From NCBI GenBank assembly GCA_963575745.1, contig CAUYUJ010014320.1, forward strand, positions 124,001 to 188,000: DNA of 64,000 nucleotides, read 5' to 3'. This DNA is from Prorocentrum cordatum. Its lineage: Eukaryota > Sar > Dinophyceae > Prorocentrales > Prorocentraceae. The notes beneath the pieces were generated by a model that saw nothing but the letters and a program-made list of their open reading frames with translations, ran no database searches and had not been told where the DNA came from. The position numbers and the translations under genes are program-made. The stretch's first letter is position 1. The number at the start of each line of letters is the position of its first letter. Below are positions 53,103-63,435 of this stretch, piece after piece.

Positions 53103-53300
53103 TAGGCGGCGAGCCAGGGGGGAAGTGAGAAGGGGCGGGCCTTCTCAGAAGGCTCGGAAGCCCCCCGGACTTCTGAGAAGTTGTCGAAGCCTTCCCCGAA
53201 GACACAAACAACTTCTCAGAAGCCGCAGGGACTTCTGAGAAGTCCCACCGCCTTCTGAGAAGCCCTTCTCCTTCTCACTTCCCCCCCTCGCGTGCCGCCG
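53103..53300. mobile_element. Inverted-repeat element M3, copy 2, inserted in LINE relic C
   Basis: The left end TAGGCGGCGAGCC, then GGGGGGAAGTGAGAAGG, is mirrored on the right by CCTTCTCACTTCCCCCC, then CGCGTGCCGCCG: about 45-bp terminal inverted repeats with small gaps. AACAAG precedes (53097-53102) and follows (53301-53306), a 6-bp target duplication. Inside are several CTTCTCAGAAG or CTTCTGAGAAG palindromes. LINE-like coding resumes just after it, so the element landed in the LINE. Too short to encode a transposase. Confidence 0.82.
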
Positions 53301-54030
53301 AACAAGGCACGACCAGAAAGATCAAGGATATCGCCGAGTGGTTCCTTGCTGCGCGCGACGACCCACGAGCTGCCAAGAGCATCGCTACGGCAACAGCACG
53401 AAGAGCGACGGCATGGGCCGACGACGGAGCACGACAGGCACGGTTGAAGGGGGCCTGGGACACACAAATAAATACACACAATAAAGAGATTCCCCATAGT
53501 TTCCCATATTGTTTGGGTTATTGTCTTCCCCACCACTGCCCATAGTTTTCCATATTTTCTGGGGAATCGACGTCTAATTGTGTCTGTGTGTTTCTTTCCC
53601 TCCTGAACGGTTGAGAGCGGAGTCGACGGCTACATTCACAACAACAGTACTTCCTATGATCCCTGCTACCACGACTAGCACCACGGCCAGTAGTCACACA
53701 TGCATGTGCTACCAGCTCGGGGCGACGCTCGGAAGCAGACCAGCCTACACCAAGCACACATCAACGGACTCCACCAGCCGGCGGATGCGTCCCCCCCAAA
53801 ATCGTCAGGGAGACAACGTGCCAAGCCTGCTTAAGGGAATCCAATACGCCGAAAAGGCTCCTCAAGCACGAGTCCTCACGGGTGTGCGCAGCATCGTGGA
53901 TCAACGCACGAATCTGTCCCACCAACGACGAGGATGAAGCCAACAAGGCGAATATCAAGAGAGTGCGACGTACCATCAAGCTCAACGGCCTTCCCGAGGA
54001 CTACGCCGAGATCCCGTACATGCAGCTCCA
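53301..54030 (+). pseudogene. LINE relic C, 3' part: C-terminal zinc-finger tail
   Basis: After the M3 insertion the frames give IAEWFLAARDDPRAAKSIATATARRATAW, then near 53.82 kb a Cys-x2-Cys with CQACLRESNTPKRLLKHE, then ICPTNDEDEANKANIKRVRRTIKLNGLPEDYAEIPYMQLHGPP (53882 frame). That order matches the tail of the same LINE group as 19.78-20.04 kb. Frames do not join. It is read as the far end of the element starting before 50590. Confidence 0.55.
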
Positions 54031-54980
54031 CGGGCCACCGATAGGTCCGCGAGATCGTCGACACCGACGGCTTTGCAGCGCCTATACCAGCCACGGTACC
54101 TGCACAGATCCAGGAGACCGACACTGGGACCGAGAAGCAGAACAACACGAACGACGACGACGACAACGCGAAGTATCCCGACGTGATAGGTATGATTTCC
54201 GACAGCGGCGATCTTCACCACCGACAGGTGCCAGAAAATCCAACAGGCCATCGACCAGCTCGGAAGCAGCATGGTAGTCAAGATAAGCTCCATCTAGAGC
54301 AAAACGATAACAACATCAAAGAGATCCTCATCCTGATCCGCGAAGAGGAAGTCGCCCTTGGTCTCATTGGCATCAATATAGACACCGTGAACTATGACGA
54401 ACAGATTCGCAGCAACTCCGCGACGTAGGGGCAAATGGACATGAAATAATCGACGAGCCAACGGGAACGAAGCACTGCGACGAACAATCTCGATCGCCTA
54501 TACCAGCATTGCCAGTTCGACACCTTGCATCATCTCCGATCACACGGCGAGGCACCTCAAAATTGACGAGTACGAGGCGCTACGACATCAGCGATGAGTC
54601 ATCATCACCACCGAGACCATTATCGGCACGACCGGCAGCGACGGCGACAGCACTAGCATCGACACCATCATTTCAGGACCATCAGGGACAACGGAGGCAG
54701 CTTCGAGCACGCGAGGTACTGGCACTACTGCGGCTACAGCGACGCGGGCAAGCTGCTGATGGAGCCCATTACGGTCAATTGCGAGGAGGCGCTGGATGGC
54801 CAGGACCCTTGGGCGCCAATACGGGGACGAACAAGGGCGACACGTTCGACGAGCTCAACGACGCGAGAACCCTGGCTGTCACAGCGACGAGTGCGCCGAA
54901 GGATCACGGTCGGGCCGACAGCCGCGGCACCGCTGGCGCCGAGGGCGGCTGCCAGGTCGAGCCTCCGCCGGTCGCGCTCC
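54031..54980. other. Flank of LINE relic C, no gene recognised
   Basis: A 404-codon frame starts at 54509, and another frame reads SFEHARYWHYCGYSDAGKLLMEPITVNCEEALDG near 54.70-54.79 kb. I do not recognise either. The long frame continues straight through hairpin element M2, which argues against a real gene. Confidence 0.4.
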
Positions 54981-55093
54981 ACGCGGATTTCTTGGATCTG
55001 CGCTGGACCCCCCTCCCTGGCGCGCTCCGCGCGCCAGGGGCGGCGCCGGAGGAGCTGCCGGGGGGCTCAGCGCGGATTCAAGAAATCCGCGCG
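54981..55093. repeat. Hairpin element M2, copy 3 (113 bp, opposite orientation)
   Basis: Arms ACGCGGATTTCTTGGAT and ATTCAAGAAATCCGCGC, centre CCCTGGCGCGCTCCGCGCGCCAGGG. The asymmetric part of the interior matches copy 1 only after reverse complementing, so it sits in the other orientation. Right flank CGCCAACAGTTTCTGTTTAT resembles the copy 1 flank. Confidence 0.82.
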
Positions 55094-55940
55094 GAGCGCC
55101 AACAGTTTCTGTTTATGGCGTTTTCCCACTCTGCGAGAGGTCCTCAAGCGAAACGCCCACGCCACCCTGGAGGCGAACCCCCTGGACGGCGCCACCGCCA
55201 GAGGGGGGGCCGGCCCTTCGGAAGGGCCGCAAGGGGCGAGGTCCACACATCCACTTCTTACCCCTGGCCCCGCGGCGGCGGGGCGCCGCTCCCCCCCGAG
55301 GACCCTGGAGGCCCCCTCGTGGGGCCCTGCTCCTCCCTCCCCCCTCTCGTGAGCCCTGGCGGCCCCTCCTCTCTTGCGTTTGCGGGGCCCTTGGGGTGTC
55401 TTCCTCTCGGGTCCCCGTCTCGGTCTGTGGGCCCCCTCCCCCGCCCCTTCTCTCCGGTGTGGCCCCTTGAGGCCCGAGGCCTCTCGGCTTCTCTCCTGCC
55501 TGGGGGGCGGGGGGACGCACGTGCATGTGCGCCTTGGCGTCCCCCCTTCCCACCACCCCAGCTTCGCTACTGCGTGCTCGAGGTCGTCATCCCCTATGGG
55601 GGTGCGGGGGGGGGGGGCAAAGGACCCGTGGTATCGGGTGACGGCCGACGCGTACCCCACGCTGTCGCGCCCCCTTCAGGCTCTCGTGACCCCCAACCGT
55701 CCCCTCGCTCCGAGGCCCTCTGAGGCCGCTCTCGTTCTTTCCCGCCTGGCGGGGGCTTCCTCGGGATCCTGGGGCTTTTTCTCGAGGCACCATCCCCCTT
55801 CCGAGGCTGTTCGGAGGCCGCGGGCTGGGGGGCTTGGGGTCCGTGCGTTGCGCCGCGCGGGCCGCGCGCGGCGCGGCGCGGGCTTCGCGGATAGACCGCC
55901 GTGGCCCGCACTGCGTGAGGGCGAGGAGGACGGGCGAGGG
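55094..55940. other. GC-rich non-coding stretch
   Basis: C/G-rich with CCCCTC/GGCCCC repeats. Open frames on both strands reflect composition. No gene is recognised. Confidence 0.5.
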
Positions 55941-56010
55941 GCGGGAGAAGAGGAGGAGGAGGAGGAGGAGGAGGAGGAGGAGGAGGAGGAGGAGGAGGGT
56001 GAGGAGGACG
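55941..56010. repeat. GAG trinucleotide array
   Basis: About 60 bp of GAG. Confidence 0.9.
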
Positions 56011-56434
56011 GGCGTGGATGGGGCTTCTGCTGCCGTTCCTCGGTCTCCTCTCCCGTCTCGGCCGCTCTGCGTCTGCCCGGCGCGGCCCTCCGGTGGGGCT
56101 GCTGGGCGGCGGGCGATGTAGAACTCGTTGGGGCCCTGCCCGCCCGCGCTGCGCTGCCCTCTGGCATGGCACATGAACGACTGAGAGGAAGAGGTCTTAT
56201 GCACGATGTCGTTGCGACCTTACGCGGCGGCTTGCGCGGGCCGCCAGACTTGCACGCTTCATTGGGGACGTGGGCGCTTACACGCGACCTTACGCGGGCA
56301 GGTGACGCGCCGATGTCGGAGCAGACGACCCCGTTATTTCCGTCGCTCGCGTGGCAAGGGAAACCCTTCGTGGAAAGGGGGTCGCGCGCCGAGACTTTGA
56401 GGGGTGGGGGAGCGTCTCTCTTCTTTGTGTTTCT

Positions 56435-56451
56435 GATGTTGCTGGTGCTGG

Positions 56452-56488
<37 letters not shown>

Positions 56489-56535
56489 ATTGTTGTTGTT
56501 CGTGTTGTTGATTTGTTGATGGTGTTGTTGTTGAG
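56435..56535. repeat. GTT/GCT trinucleotide array
   Basis: TTGCTG hexamers passing into TTG triplets. It lies just left of the 56.57 kb higher-order repeat. Confidence 0.85.
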
Positions 56536-56569
56536 CTCTCAGTGCTGAAGACCAAATATTGCTGATCCC

Positions 56570-57615
56570 CCCTCGGGTAACATATGTGCTTTTCAATTGA
56601 AGTGCCCCTCCCAGGGCTCGCACCCTCTTTTTTTATCAGGGGGAATTTTCCGATTCAAACTTTGCCCCTGGCCCCCGGTCTAAAACAACAACGAAAACGG
56701 CTCCCGCTTGATACTTCATGTGCTGAGGAATCGCGCTCTCGCTAGGGACTTCCTTGCAATGCACCAAAGAATCGCGCTCTCGCCTGTAAACTCTTCGCAA
56801 TTGATTCAGGCGCCACGCCATCGCCATTCAGGAATCCCGGTGTCGCCTGGGACTTCCCAACAAATGACTTGGGAATCGCGCTGTCGCCCGAAATTCCTTG
56901 GCAAATTAAGCAGGGCTCACGCACTCGCGTAACATAAGTGTTTTTACAACTGAAGTGCGCCTCCCGGGGCTCGCTGTTTTTAGCGGGAAATTCTTCCTGC
57001 TCAAACTGCGTCCCTGGCTCCCGCCTGGTACTCCCTGACAATGTATCAAAGAATCGCGTTCTTGCAAGGGACTCCCTTGTTACGTATCGAAGAATCCCAC
57101 TCTCGCCAGATACTTCCTCGCCGTTGATTCGGGCGTCGCGCCCTCGACATTCAGGAATCACGCTCTGGCTCCGGATTTCCTCAGGAGATTCATGATAGAA
57201 TCGCGCTGTCGCTCCAAGCTTCTTCGCGATTCTTGCAGGACGCACGCTTCAGCAACCCGCCTGCTCGACCTGGCCGCCTTAGCCCGCCTGTTAGGGCCTA
57301 CCCGCCCGATCTGCCAGTCTGATTCTGCCACGTGTTTTCTGCTGCCAGCCCCGCTCCTGCTACTTACTCTCTCTGTCTCTCTCTCTCTCTCTCGTGTTCC
57401 ATCCTCCTCTCTCCCCCTTGTCCCTTCCTTCCATCCGTCCTCTCTTCCCCTGCCTTAGGTGCTGCACGGAATGCACGTTGCAGGTAAAAGAGATATACCC
57501 CCAAAGTTACCCGGCCGAAGACGAAGAAGGTGTGTATAGAGGGTTTGGGATATACGTGTTGGATGGCACGCGAGCAGATAAGAGGGAACTGTATTAAAAT
57601 GATTGCTATTGCTAC

Positions 57616-57661
<46 letters not shown>

Positions 57662-58140
57662 GATTGAATGCTCAATTCTAACCACAAAAAAAACACATGT
57701 TGTTGACCCCCCTTCCCGGTAGCCGTTGATTTCCTAATCAGGGTGCTTCTCCTGGGGATCGCACCCGGTTTTTCACAGGGGAGAGCGAAGGGTCACCAAA
57801 CTGCGTTGCTGGGCCCCGAAGTGCCACAACAACGGCTCTCGCCTGATACGTGCTCACAATTGATTCCGGAATCGCGCTCCCGCGCGGGACCTCCTCACCA
57901 CTTATGCAGAAATCGCGCTCTCGCGTGGGACTTCCTCGCCATTCTCTTCGAGCGCCGCGCCCTCGACACTCAAGCGTCACGCTCTCGCTGTGGATTTCCG
58001 GAAGAGATTCATGCAGGACGCACGCATCAGCAACCCGCCTGCTCGACCTGGCCGCCAGGGCCATCCTTCCCGACCCGCCCGTAAGTGTCAATCCGCCCGA
58101 TCTTCCAGTCTGGTTCTGCCACGTGCATTTTGCTGCTAGC
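56570..58140 (+). repeat. Higher-order tandem repeat built from a 41-bp unit
   Basis: Three large units start near 56570, 56930 and 57712. Each opens with a GTAACATATGTG/GAAGTGCCCCTCCC-type head, passes a CAAACTGCGTCCCTGG block, then holds several ~41-bp units AATCGCGCTCTCGC...GGGACTTCCT. Units two and three end alike (GGACGCACGC, CAGCAACCCGCCTGCTCGAC, CGCCCGATCT, CTGCCACGTG) at 57237 and 58017. The reverse-strand array at 10.7 kb is the same family. Confidence 0.8.
57470..57665 (+). repeat. Repeat shared with the transposase 3' end, followed by GTT array
   Basis: 57480-57590 aligns with 61670-61795: GAGGGTTTGGGATATACGTG against GAGGGTTTGAGACATACGTG, then GCACGCGAGCAGATAAGAG against GCCCGCGAGCAGATAAGAG. 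Both copies run into a GTT-type array (57610-57662 here). The frame reads DEEGVYRGFGIYVLDGTRADK, similar to DEEGGYRGFETYVTNGPRADK at 61.7 kb. Confidence 0.7.
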
Positions 58141-58399
58141 CCCCCTGACTGCTATCATGCTCCCTCTCGTGCTCCATCCTTCTCCCACCCGCTTGTTCCT
58201 TTCCTCCATATATATATATATATATATATGGTCACACACTCCCCGTGATCTACCTCCCCTCTTTTTTTCGCATCCCCTTACACCGAAGACACCTAGTTAA
58301 AGGGCACTTAGTTGAAGGGGCTCTTGATTTGTAGCGAATTCCAAATTGAACCCTGTTGCGGCATAGCACAACATTTCAAATGTAGCCATCTTGTTGCGA

Positions 58400-59085
58400 G
58401 TTCAAAATTGCTTATGTTTTTGAAGCGGTTTACAACTTGATTTCTTGTTGTGGCGGATTACATGAGGCATTTTTTGAAGTGGATTACACATTCTTTTTTT
58501 GGGGCGGATTACAAAAGGAATCTTTTTGTGGCGGATTACAAATTGATTTCTTTTGTGGGGGCATGCAGGAGGAAACCAAACGGAGAAAAAACAATAACAA
58601 AATCAATAAAAAGTGTTAAAAATGTGTGTTTCGATGTGTTTGGCGCCGAATGTTCGGGGCAACTGTCAAAACACAGAGTTTTTAGCATCCTGAGCTCCAA
58701 CACGCTGCGTTTCACAATGTTGTTTTTATACCGAAGCACAAAAACATTGTAAGGCACAGCGTTTTGGAGCTCCGGATGCTGACAACTCTGTGTTTCCATC
58801 GCTTTCCCGAACATTCGACACCAAAAACATTGAAACATAAAACTCTTTACAGGTTTTAATACTTTCTTTTTGTTATTTCCCCCTCCTGGCTTCTTCCTAC
58901 ATATCCGACAAAAGAAATCAATTTGTAATCCGCCAAAAAAATATTTCTTTTGTGATCTGCCAAAAAAACTTTGTAATCCGCCACAAAAAGAAACAATGTG
59001 TAGTCCGCCACAGAACAATTATTTTGGAACCCGCCACAAAAGGAATCAATGTGTAAACCCTCACAAAAGAAATCGTTTTAAACCT
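58400..59085. mobile_element. AT-rich fold-back element (~680 bp, arms ~320 bp)
   Basis: The left arm (about 58400-58725) and right arm (about 58740-59085) are inverted copies around a short loop near 58732. Paired landmarks are GAATGTTCGGG at 58645 with CCCGAACATTC at 58806, and ACACAGAGTT at 58670 with AACTCTGTGTT at 58783. The outer parts of both arms are tandem ~30-bp units with GTGGCGGATTACA. AT content is far above its surroundings. No transposase frame. It resembles Foldback-type or large hairpin MITE structures; the superfamily is unknown. Confidence 0.8.
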
Positions 59086-59114
59086 TGCAAGAAAACACAA
59101 CCTTTTGTCAACGG

Positions 59115-59165
59115 ATGAGAGAGAGAGAGAGAGAGAAAAAAAAAAAAACACACACACACAAAAAG

Positions 59166-59196
<31 letters not shown>

Positions 59197-59250
59197 ACAA
59201 AAAAAAAAAAGAGAAAGAAACAGAGAGAGAGAGAGAGAGAGAAAGGGAGG
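59115..59250. repeat. GA dinucleotide and A-rich tract
   Basis: (GA)n runs separated by poly-A and CACACA. It adjoins the right end of the fold-back element. Confidence 0.9.
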
Positions 59251-59419
59251 GAGCGCGCAAGCTTCGCGATTGTAAACGCTTTCCGCTGCCCACCAGGGCT
59301 TCTTGAGGCTATGAAGAGGTGGGAATCATTCGCGTTCGTTGCCAATTTTGAGGGAGCCGGAGCACGCGAACGACGCTGCGCGCGTGCTCCTCCGGCCGCC
59401 CCCAGCCGCCCCGACCCGC

Positions 59420-59720
59420 GGGAAAGTGAACTTGAAAAGATTATCTTCCCGCTTGAGCTTGGACGGAGGGTGAAGTTGAAACGGTTCACTCTCTAGCCGC
59501 GGAAACGTGAACTTGACGAGGTTCTCGTTCCCGCCTACGCCTGGGCTGGAGGGTGAACATGAAAAGGTTCGCTCTCTATCTGCGGGAACGTGAACTTGGA
59601 GAAGTTCCCGTTCCCGCTTGCGCTGGAAGGTGAACTTGCAAAGGTTCGCTCTCTATCCGCGGGAACTTGAACTTGAAAAGGTTCTCGTTCCCGCTTGCGT
59701 TTGCGCCGACGTCGAACTCC
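59420..59720 (+). repeat. ~75-90 bp tandem repeat with CGCGGGAACGTGAACTTG
   Basis: Four units, each with CGCGGGAA(C/A)GTGAACTTG, GTTCTCGTTCCCGCTTG and AGGTGAACTTGAAAAGGTTC-type blocks. Confidence 0.75.
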
Positions 59721-60400
59721 ATGACGCAATCGCGCGCGCCCGAAGGGAAACATTCGCCAGCGCTGTTTCCGATTGCGACGCGCTGGGGGATCAGTCCTCC
59801 AAGTGAGCCCGCTCCAGCAACGACCGCAGGAAACATGGGATTCTCGCGGGGCAGGAGTTCGCAGCGGCTGTGGCGGACGCCGCCCGCTGCGCCCGCAACC
59901 GAGACGGCGCTCCCAACGTGGACACGCGTGCGGCTATAGCTTTTCAAGACCTTGGATTTGCAGTTGACATTCTACGGAGCGGGCCGCTCTGGGTCGCCCA
60001 GGACAGAGCTATGGCGCCGCCGCGCCGTCAAGCTTGCGGCGGCGACGAGGCTGCTGCGGTCGTTCCTGAATCTCGGGGGAACGCGCGCGGCGCTTCATTC
60101 GTCCCTCTCGCTTGAAGGCGCGCCTGCATTTGATCTCCAGGACGGCTGCGACATGCTGCGCCCTTTCGGTTGCCATGCGGGGAGCTGTCCGCCTTCGCGC
60201 TCGCGCAGCGCCGGCCTCTTCATGGCGGGCGACGGCGACGGCCGCGCGCGCGCTGCGCATCGGCGAGCACGCGGCCGTCTGCTTCCGCAGCGTCATGGCA
60301 GAGCTCATTTCAATCCCCGAGGTCGACGAGATTCTAGCGGCTGCTGCTGCTGGAAGGCAGACTGCATTCGTTGCTTCAGAGATTGCCTCGTCGCTGTCGT
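59721..60400. other. 5' flank of the transposase relic, no separate gene recognised
   Basis: A frame from 60112 runs into the transposase zinc ribbon, but its first 160 codons have no family resemblance. Microsatellite-free and GC-rich. Confidence 0.4.
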
Positions 60401-60579
60401 CTACTAGAACGGCGAGCGGGTCGGATGGCTCCATTGGCGGTGGGGGGTTCGATTCGCTGTGCGGCGCGAAGCAGCCCGCTGCCCTTCAGTCTTGCACGCC
60501 CAAGCGAGGGAACGCCCGAATGGCTATGCAAGTCACAAAGAAGCCGCCTGGAGCGCCCAAGATCCCGTTCGCGCCGCAT

Positions 60580-61760
60580 GCTCGCCACGGGCAAAGGACT
60601 GTCACATCAAGGCAAATGAAAATGCATCTCATCTGTGCTCTGAAAGACATGTATACTGCATCCGCTGCCAAGCTCGCACGCATGCTGACGCGGAGTGGCC
60701 ATCGTCGCGATTGGGCTGGCGAACAGTGCCCACGGTGCGCGGCGGGGCGCCACGGGCCCTTGCGATGCGTGTCTGGCAGAGGTAGCGTTTACCGCTTCAG
60801 CAGGAAAAGATGCCAGATGTTTGTGACGCCGCAGCACAATCACCCAGTATTTAGGGCTGGCTGGGGCAATAAGCCAATATCGCTGTCGGATAAGGCTGCC
60901 GCGTGCACGTGCGCAGCGCGGGGCCTCTCTCAGGCTAAGCGCCACAACAGGGCACAGCAGCAAGCTCATTGAGAATACGAACTTGCGCCTGGATGGGGCG
61001 AGGTTGGAATACGTGCTCAAAAAGGAGAGGGCAATTCGCTTTGGCGCAGCCGACGATGGCCAGTCATCGGGGCCGACGAAGTCGACTTGGTCAAAGAGGA
61101 CGATTGGAGGACGACAGACGAACGTAAGCCCGTTCAGTGGGAGCAGTGGGGAGGAATCGTCGAGCGCGGTCGGCCGCATACGCTGGTGCTGACTAGCGCG
61201 CGCCTCATGTGCTTGTCAGGCTCGGGTCCCCGCGCGCAATCCACTCTGGTGTTCGTTGCTTGCGTTGCTGCCGAGGCGAGATCTCGCCGAGAACCGACCC
61301 GATCGGGCGATTCCGATCGAATGTGCGTTGACTGCGAAGGCCCCGCCCCGATCGATTTGCAATACGATGTCATCAGGCAGCCGACCCGCTATCTCGCCGA
61401 GCGCCGATCAAATCGGTTAGATGATATCATAACACAAGCCGAGATCCAATTTTTACGCACCGATCGATTGGCACTGAGAAGTTCGCACGCGAGCAGCTAA
61501 GGCTAAGGACATGATCCGTGCCGCGCATCGCGCTCCAGGGACAGGGCCAATTCGCAGGCGGGATTGGAAGCCAACTGCCAGGAAACTTCTGGAGAATACC
61601 AGCGCTGTGTTGCATACCGATGACGCCCGTGCATATCAAATGCGCATTCCTGGAGTTATCCGCGACAACGTTGCGCATTGCAAGAAAAAGACCGCCACTA
61701 AAGGAATGACATTACGCTCGGAGACGAGGAGGGCGGGTACCGAGGGTTTGAGACATACGT
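60580..61760 (+). pseudogene. ISXO2/IS1595-like DDE transposase, broken
   Basis: The frame ending at 60972 holds a zinc ribbon: CPRC, a further Cys 25 residues on in YRFSRKRCQMF, then PQHNHPVF. Coding shifts one frame (LRLDGARLEYVLKKERAIRFG, 60973-61050) and back (WPVIGADEVDLVKEDDW...VQWEQWGGIVERGRPHTLVL, 61051-61198), where ADEVDL carries the first catalytic Asp. About 310 bp of unrelated sequence follow. Then GTGPIRRRDWKPTARKLLENTSAVLHTDDARAYQM resumes in another frame, with the second Asp in HTDDARAY. The region with the final Glu is missing. The family (IS1595/Merlin-type, ISXO2-like) moves DNA by cut and paste. Two frameshifts, an insert or intron and 3' loss make it a relic. Confidence 0.72.
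61203..61525 (+). other. ~310-bp insert or intron within the transposase relic
   Basis: It separates two parts of the transposase that should be nearly adjacent (LVL... and ...GTGPIRRRDW). It contains repeated CTCGCCGAG, CGACCCG and CCGATC blocks. No clear splice pair or target duplication is identified. Confidence 0.5.
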
Positions 61761-61805
61761 GACGAATGGCCCGCGAGCAGATAAGAGCGACCAGCCTTGA
61801 ACTGC

Positions 61806-62100
61806 GAGTTGTTGAAATTGTTGTTGTTATTGGGGTTGCTGCTGGTGGTGGTGATGCTGCTGTTGTTGTAGATGCTGGTAGTGTTCATGTGGTTGCTGGT
61901 GGTGTTGTTTAGTTTGTTGTTGGTAGTGTTGCTGCTGCTGTTGATACTGATGCCGTTGTTAATGCTGCTGGTATTGCTGATGATGGTGTTGGTGTTGTAA
62001 GTGGTGGTGATGCGACTGGTGATGATGGCAATGTGGATGATTATGATGATAACGATGGTGGTGATGATGATGCTGATGGTGCTTATGAAGATGGTACATA
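61806..62100. repeat. GTT/GGT/GAT trinucleotide array
   Basis: TTG, CTG and GGT triplets pass into GAT (62000-62090). It directly follows the repeat shared with 57.5 kb. Confidence 0.9.
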
Positions 62101-62109
62101 TCTCTCTCA

Positions 62110-62800
62110 CACTCGGAAAAGGAAGACGAGGAAGAGCAAGAGGAGGAGGAGGATGTGCAGAAGGAGGAGGAGTAAGAGGAGGAAGAGGAATAGGAGGATG
62201 AGGATGAGGATGAGGAGGGCGAGAAAGGAGGAGGGGGGGAAGGAGGAGGGAGGAGGAGGAGGAGGAGGAAGGAGGGGAGGAGAGGCTGGGTTGCGGAGGA
62301 GGAGGGGGGTGATGATGATGATGATGAGGAGGATGAGGAGGGAGGAGGAGGGAGAAGGAGGAGGAGGGGGAGGAGGATGAGGAGGAGGAGGAGGAGAAGA
62401 ACCAGAAGAAGGAAGAGGAGGAGGAGGCGGAGGAGAAGGATGACGGGGACGAAGAGGAGGATAGGGGAGGAGGAGGAGGAGGAGGAGAGGGGAGGAGGAG
62501 GAGGAGGAGAGGAGGGGGAGGAGGAGGAGGAGGAGGAGGAGGAGGAGGAGGAGAGGAGAGGAGGAGGAGGAGGAGGAGGAGGAGGAGGAGGAGGAGGAGG
62601 AGGAGGAGGAGGGGAGGAGGAGGAGAGGAGGAGGAGGAGGAGGGAGGAGGAGGAGAGGGGGGGGAGGAGGGAGGAGGAGGAGGAGGAGGAGGAGGAGGAG
62701 GAGGAGAGGAGGAGGAGAGGAGGAGGAGGAGGAGGAGGAGGAGGAGAGAGAGGAGGAGGAGGAGGAAGAGGATGTGGAGGAGGGGGGGACGAGCGGGAGG
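62110..62800. repeat. GAG/GGA array (~690 bp)
   Basis: Almost pure purine on the + strand with GAT variants near 62305-62335. Long Pro/Ser/Leu frames on - (61712-63055, 62107-63870) come from it. Confidence 0.95.
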
Positions 62801-63284
62801 GCCGACGAGGGGGAGGCGGAGGAAGAGGAGGTCGACCTTTCCGCGACGGGGCTGGCGCAGGGGCACGGGTGCGGGCAGCTCGGCAGCACAGGAGGGGGAG
62901 GAGGACAAGGGGAGGGGGAGGACCATGGAGACGAGGGACTCCAGATCACAATAGCGAGGCGGAAAAGGGCTGCGGATAACCATAGTACTGCTAATAGTGA
63001 GCACGAGAAGAAACAATAAGAATAAACAAAAGAACATGAACACAGATAATACCAATCAGAGAAGAATAATACGAAACATACTGCGAAAACGAAAAGGAAT
63101 AGGAGAAGAAGGCGAGCTACACCAGTGGTGAGGTCGATGGGGGGCTCGTGAGAGAGGACGGCGCACAGGACGGCGAGGGTGACGAGGACGACGGGGACCA
63201 CCTCGGGTCGCCTCGGGGGCCCTGGGGCCGACCTCGGGGCCCCCACGGTGCAACAACCAGCCCCCAGCGCCCACGCGTGCGGTC
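62801..63284. other. Unique spacer between purine arrays, no gene recognised
   Basis: 62950-63110 is AT-richer. No family match in either direction. Confidence 0.5.
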
Positions 63285-63435
63285 CGAGCAGGAGGAGGAG
63301 GAGGAGGAGGAGGAGGAGGAGGAGGGAGGAGGAGAGGAGGAGGAGGGAGGAGGAGGAGGGAGGAGGAGGAGGGGGAGGAGGAGAAGAGGAGGAGCGGAGG
63401 AGGAGGAGGAGGAGGAGGGGAGGAGAGGAGGTGGA
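63285..63435. repeat. GAG/GGA array
   Basis: About 145 bp, purine on +. Confidence 0.95.

Noticed and set aside
54509-55723. 404-codon plus-strand frame
   Set aside because: It passes through hairpin element M2 and GC-rich low-complexity DNA with equally open frames on the other strand.
60580-61760. Bacterial contamination suggested by an IS1595-type transposase
   Set aside because: The relic is frameshifted, flanked by the same dispersed repeats as the rest of the window and linked to a GTT array also seen at 57.6 kb.
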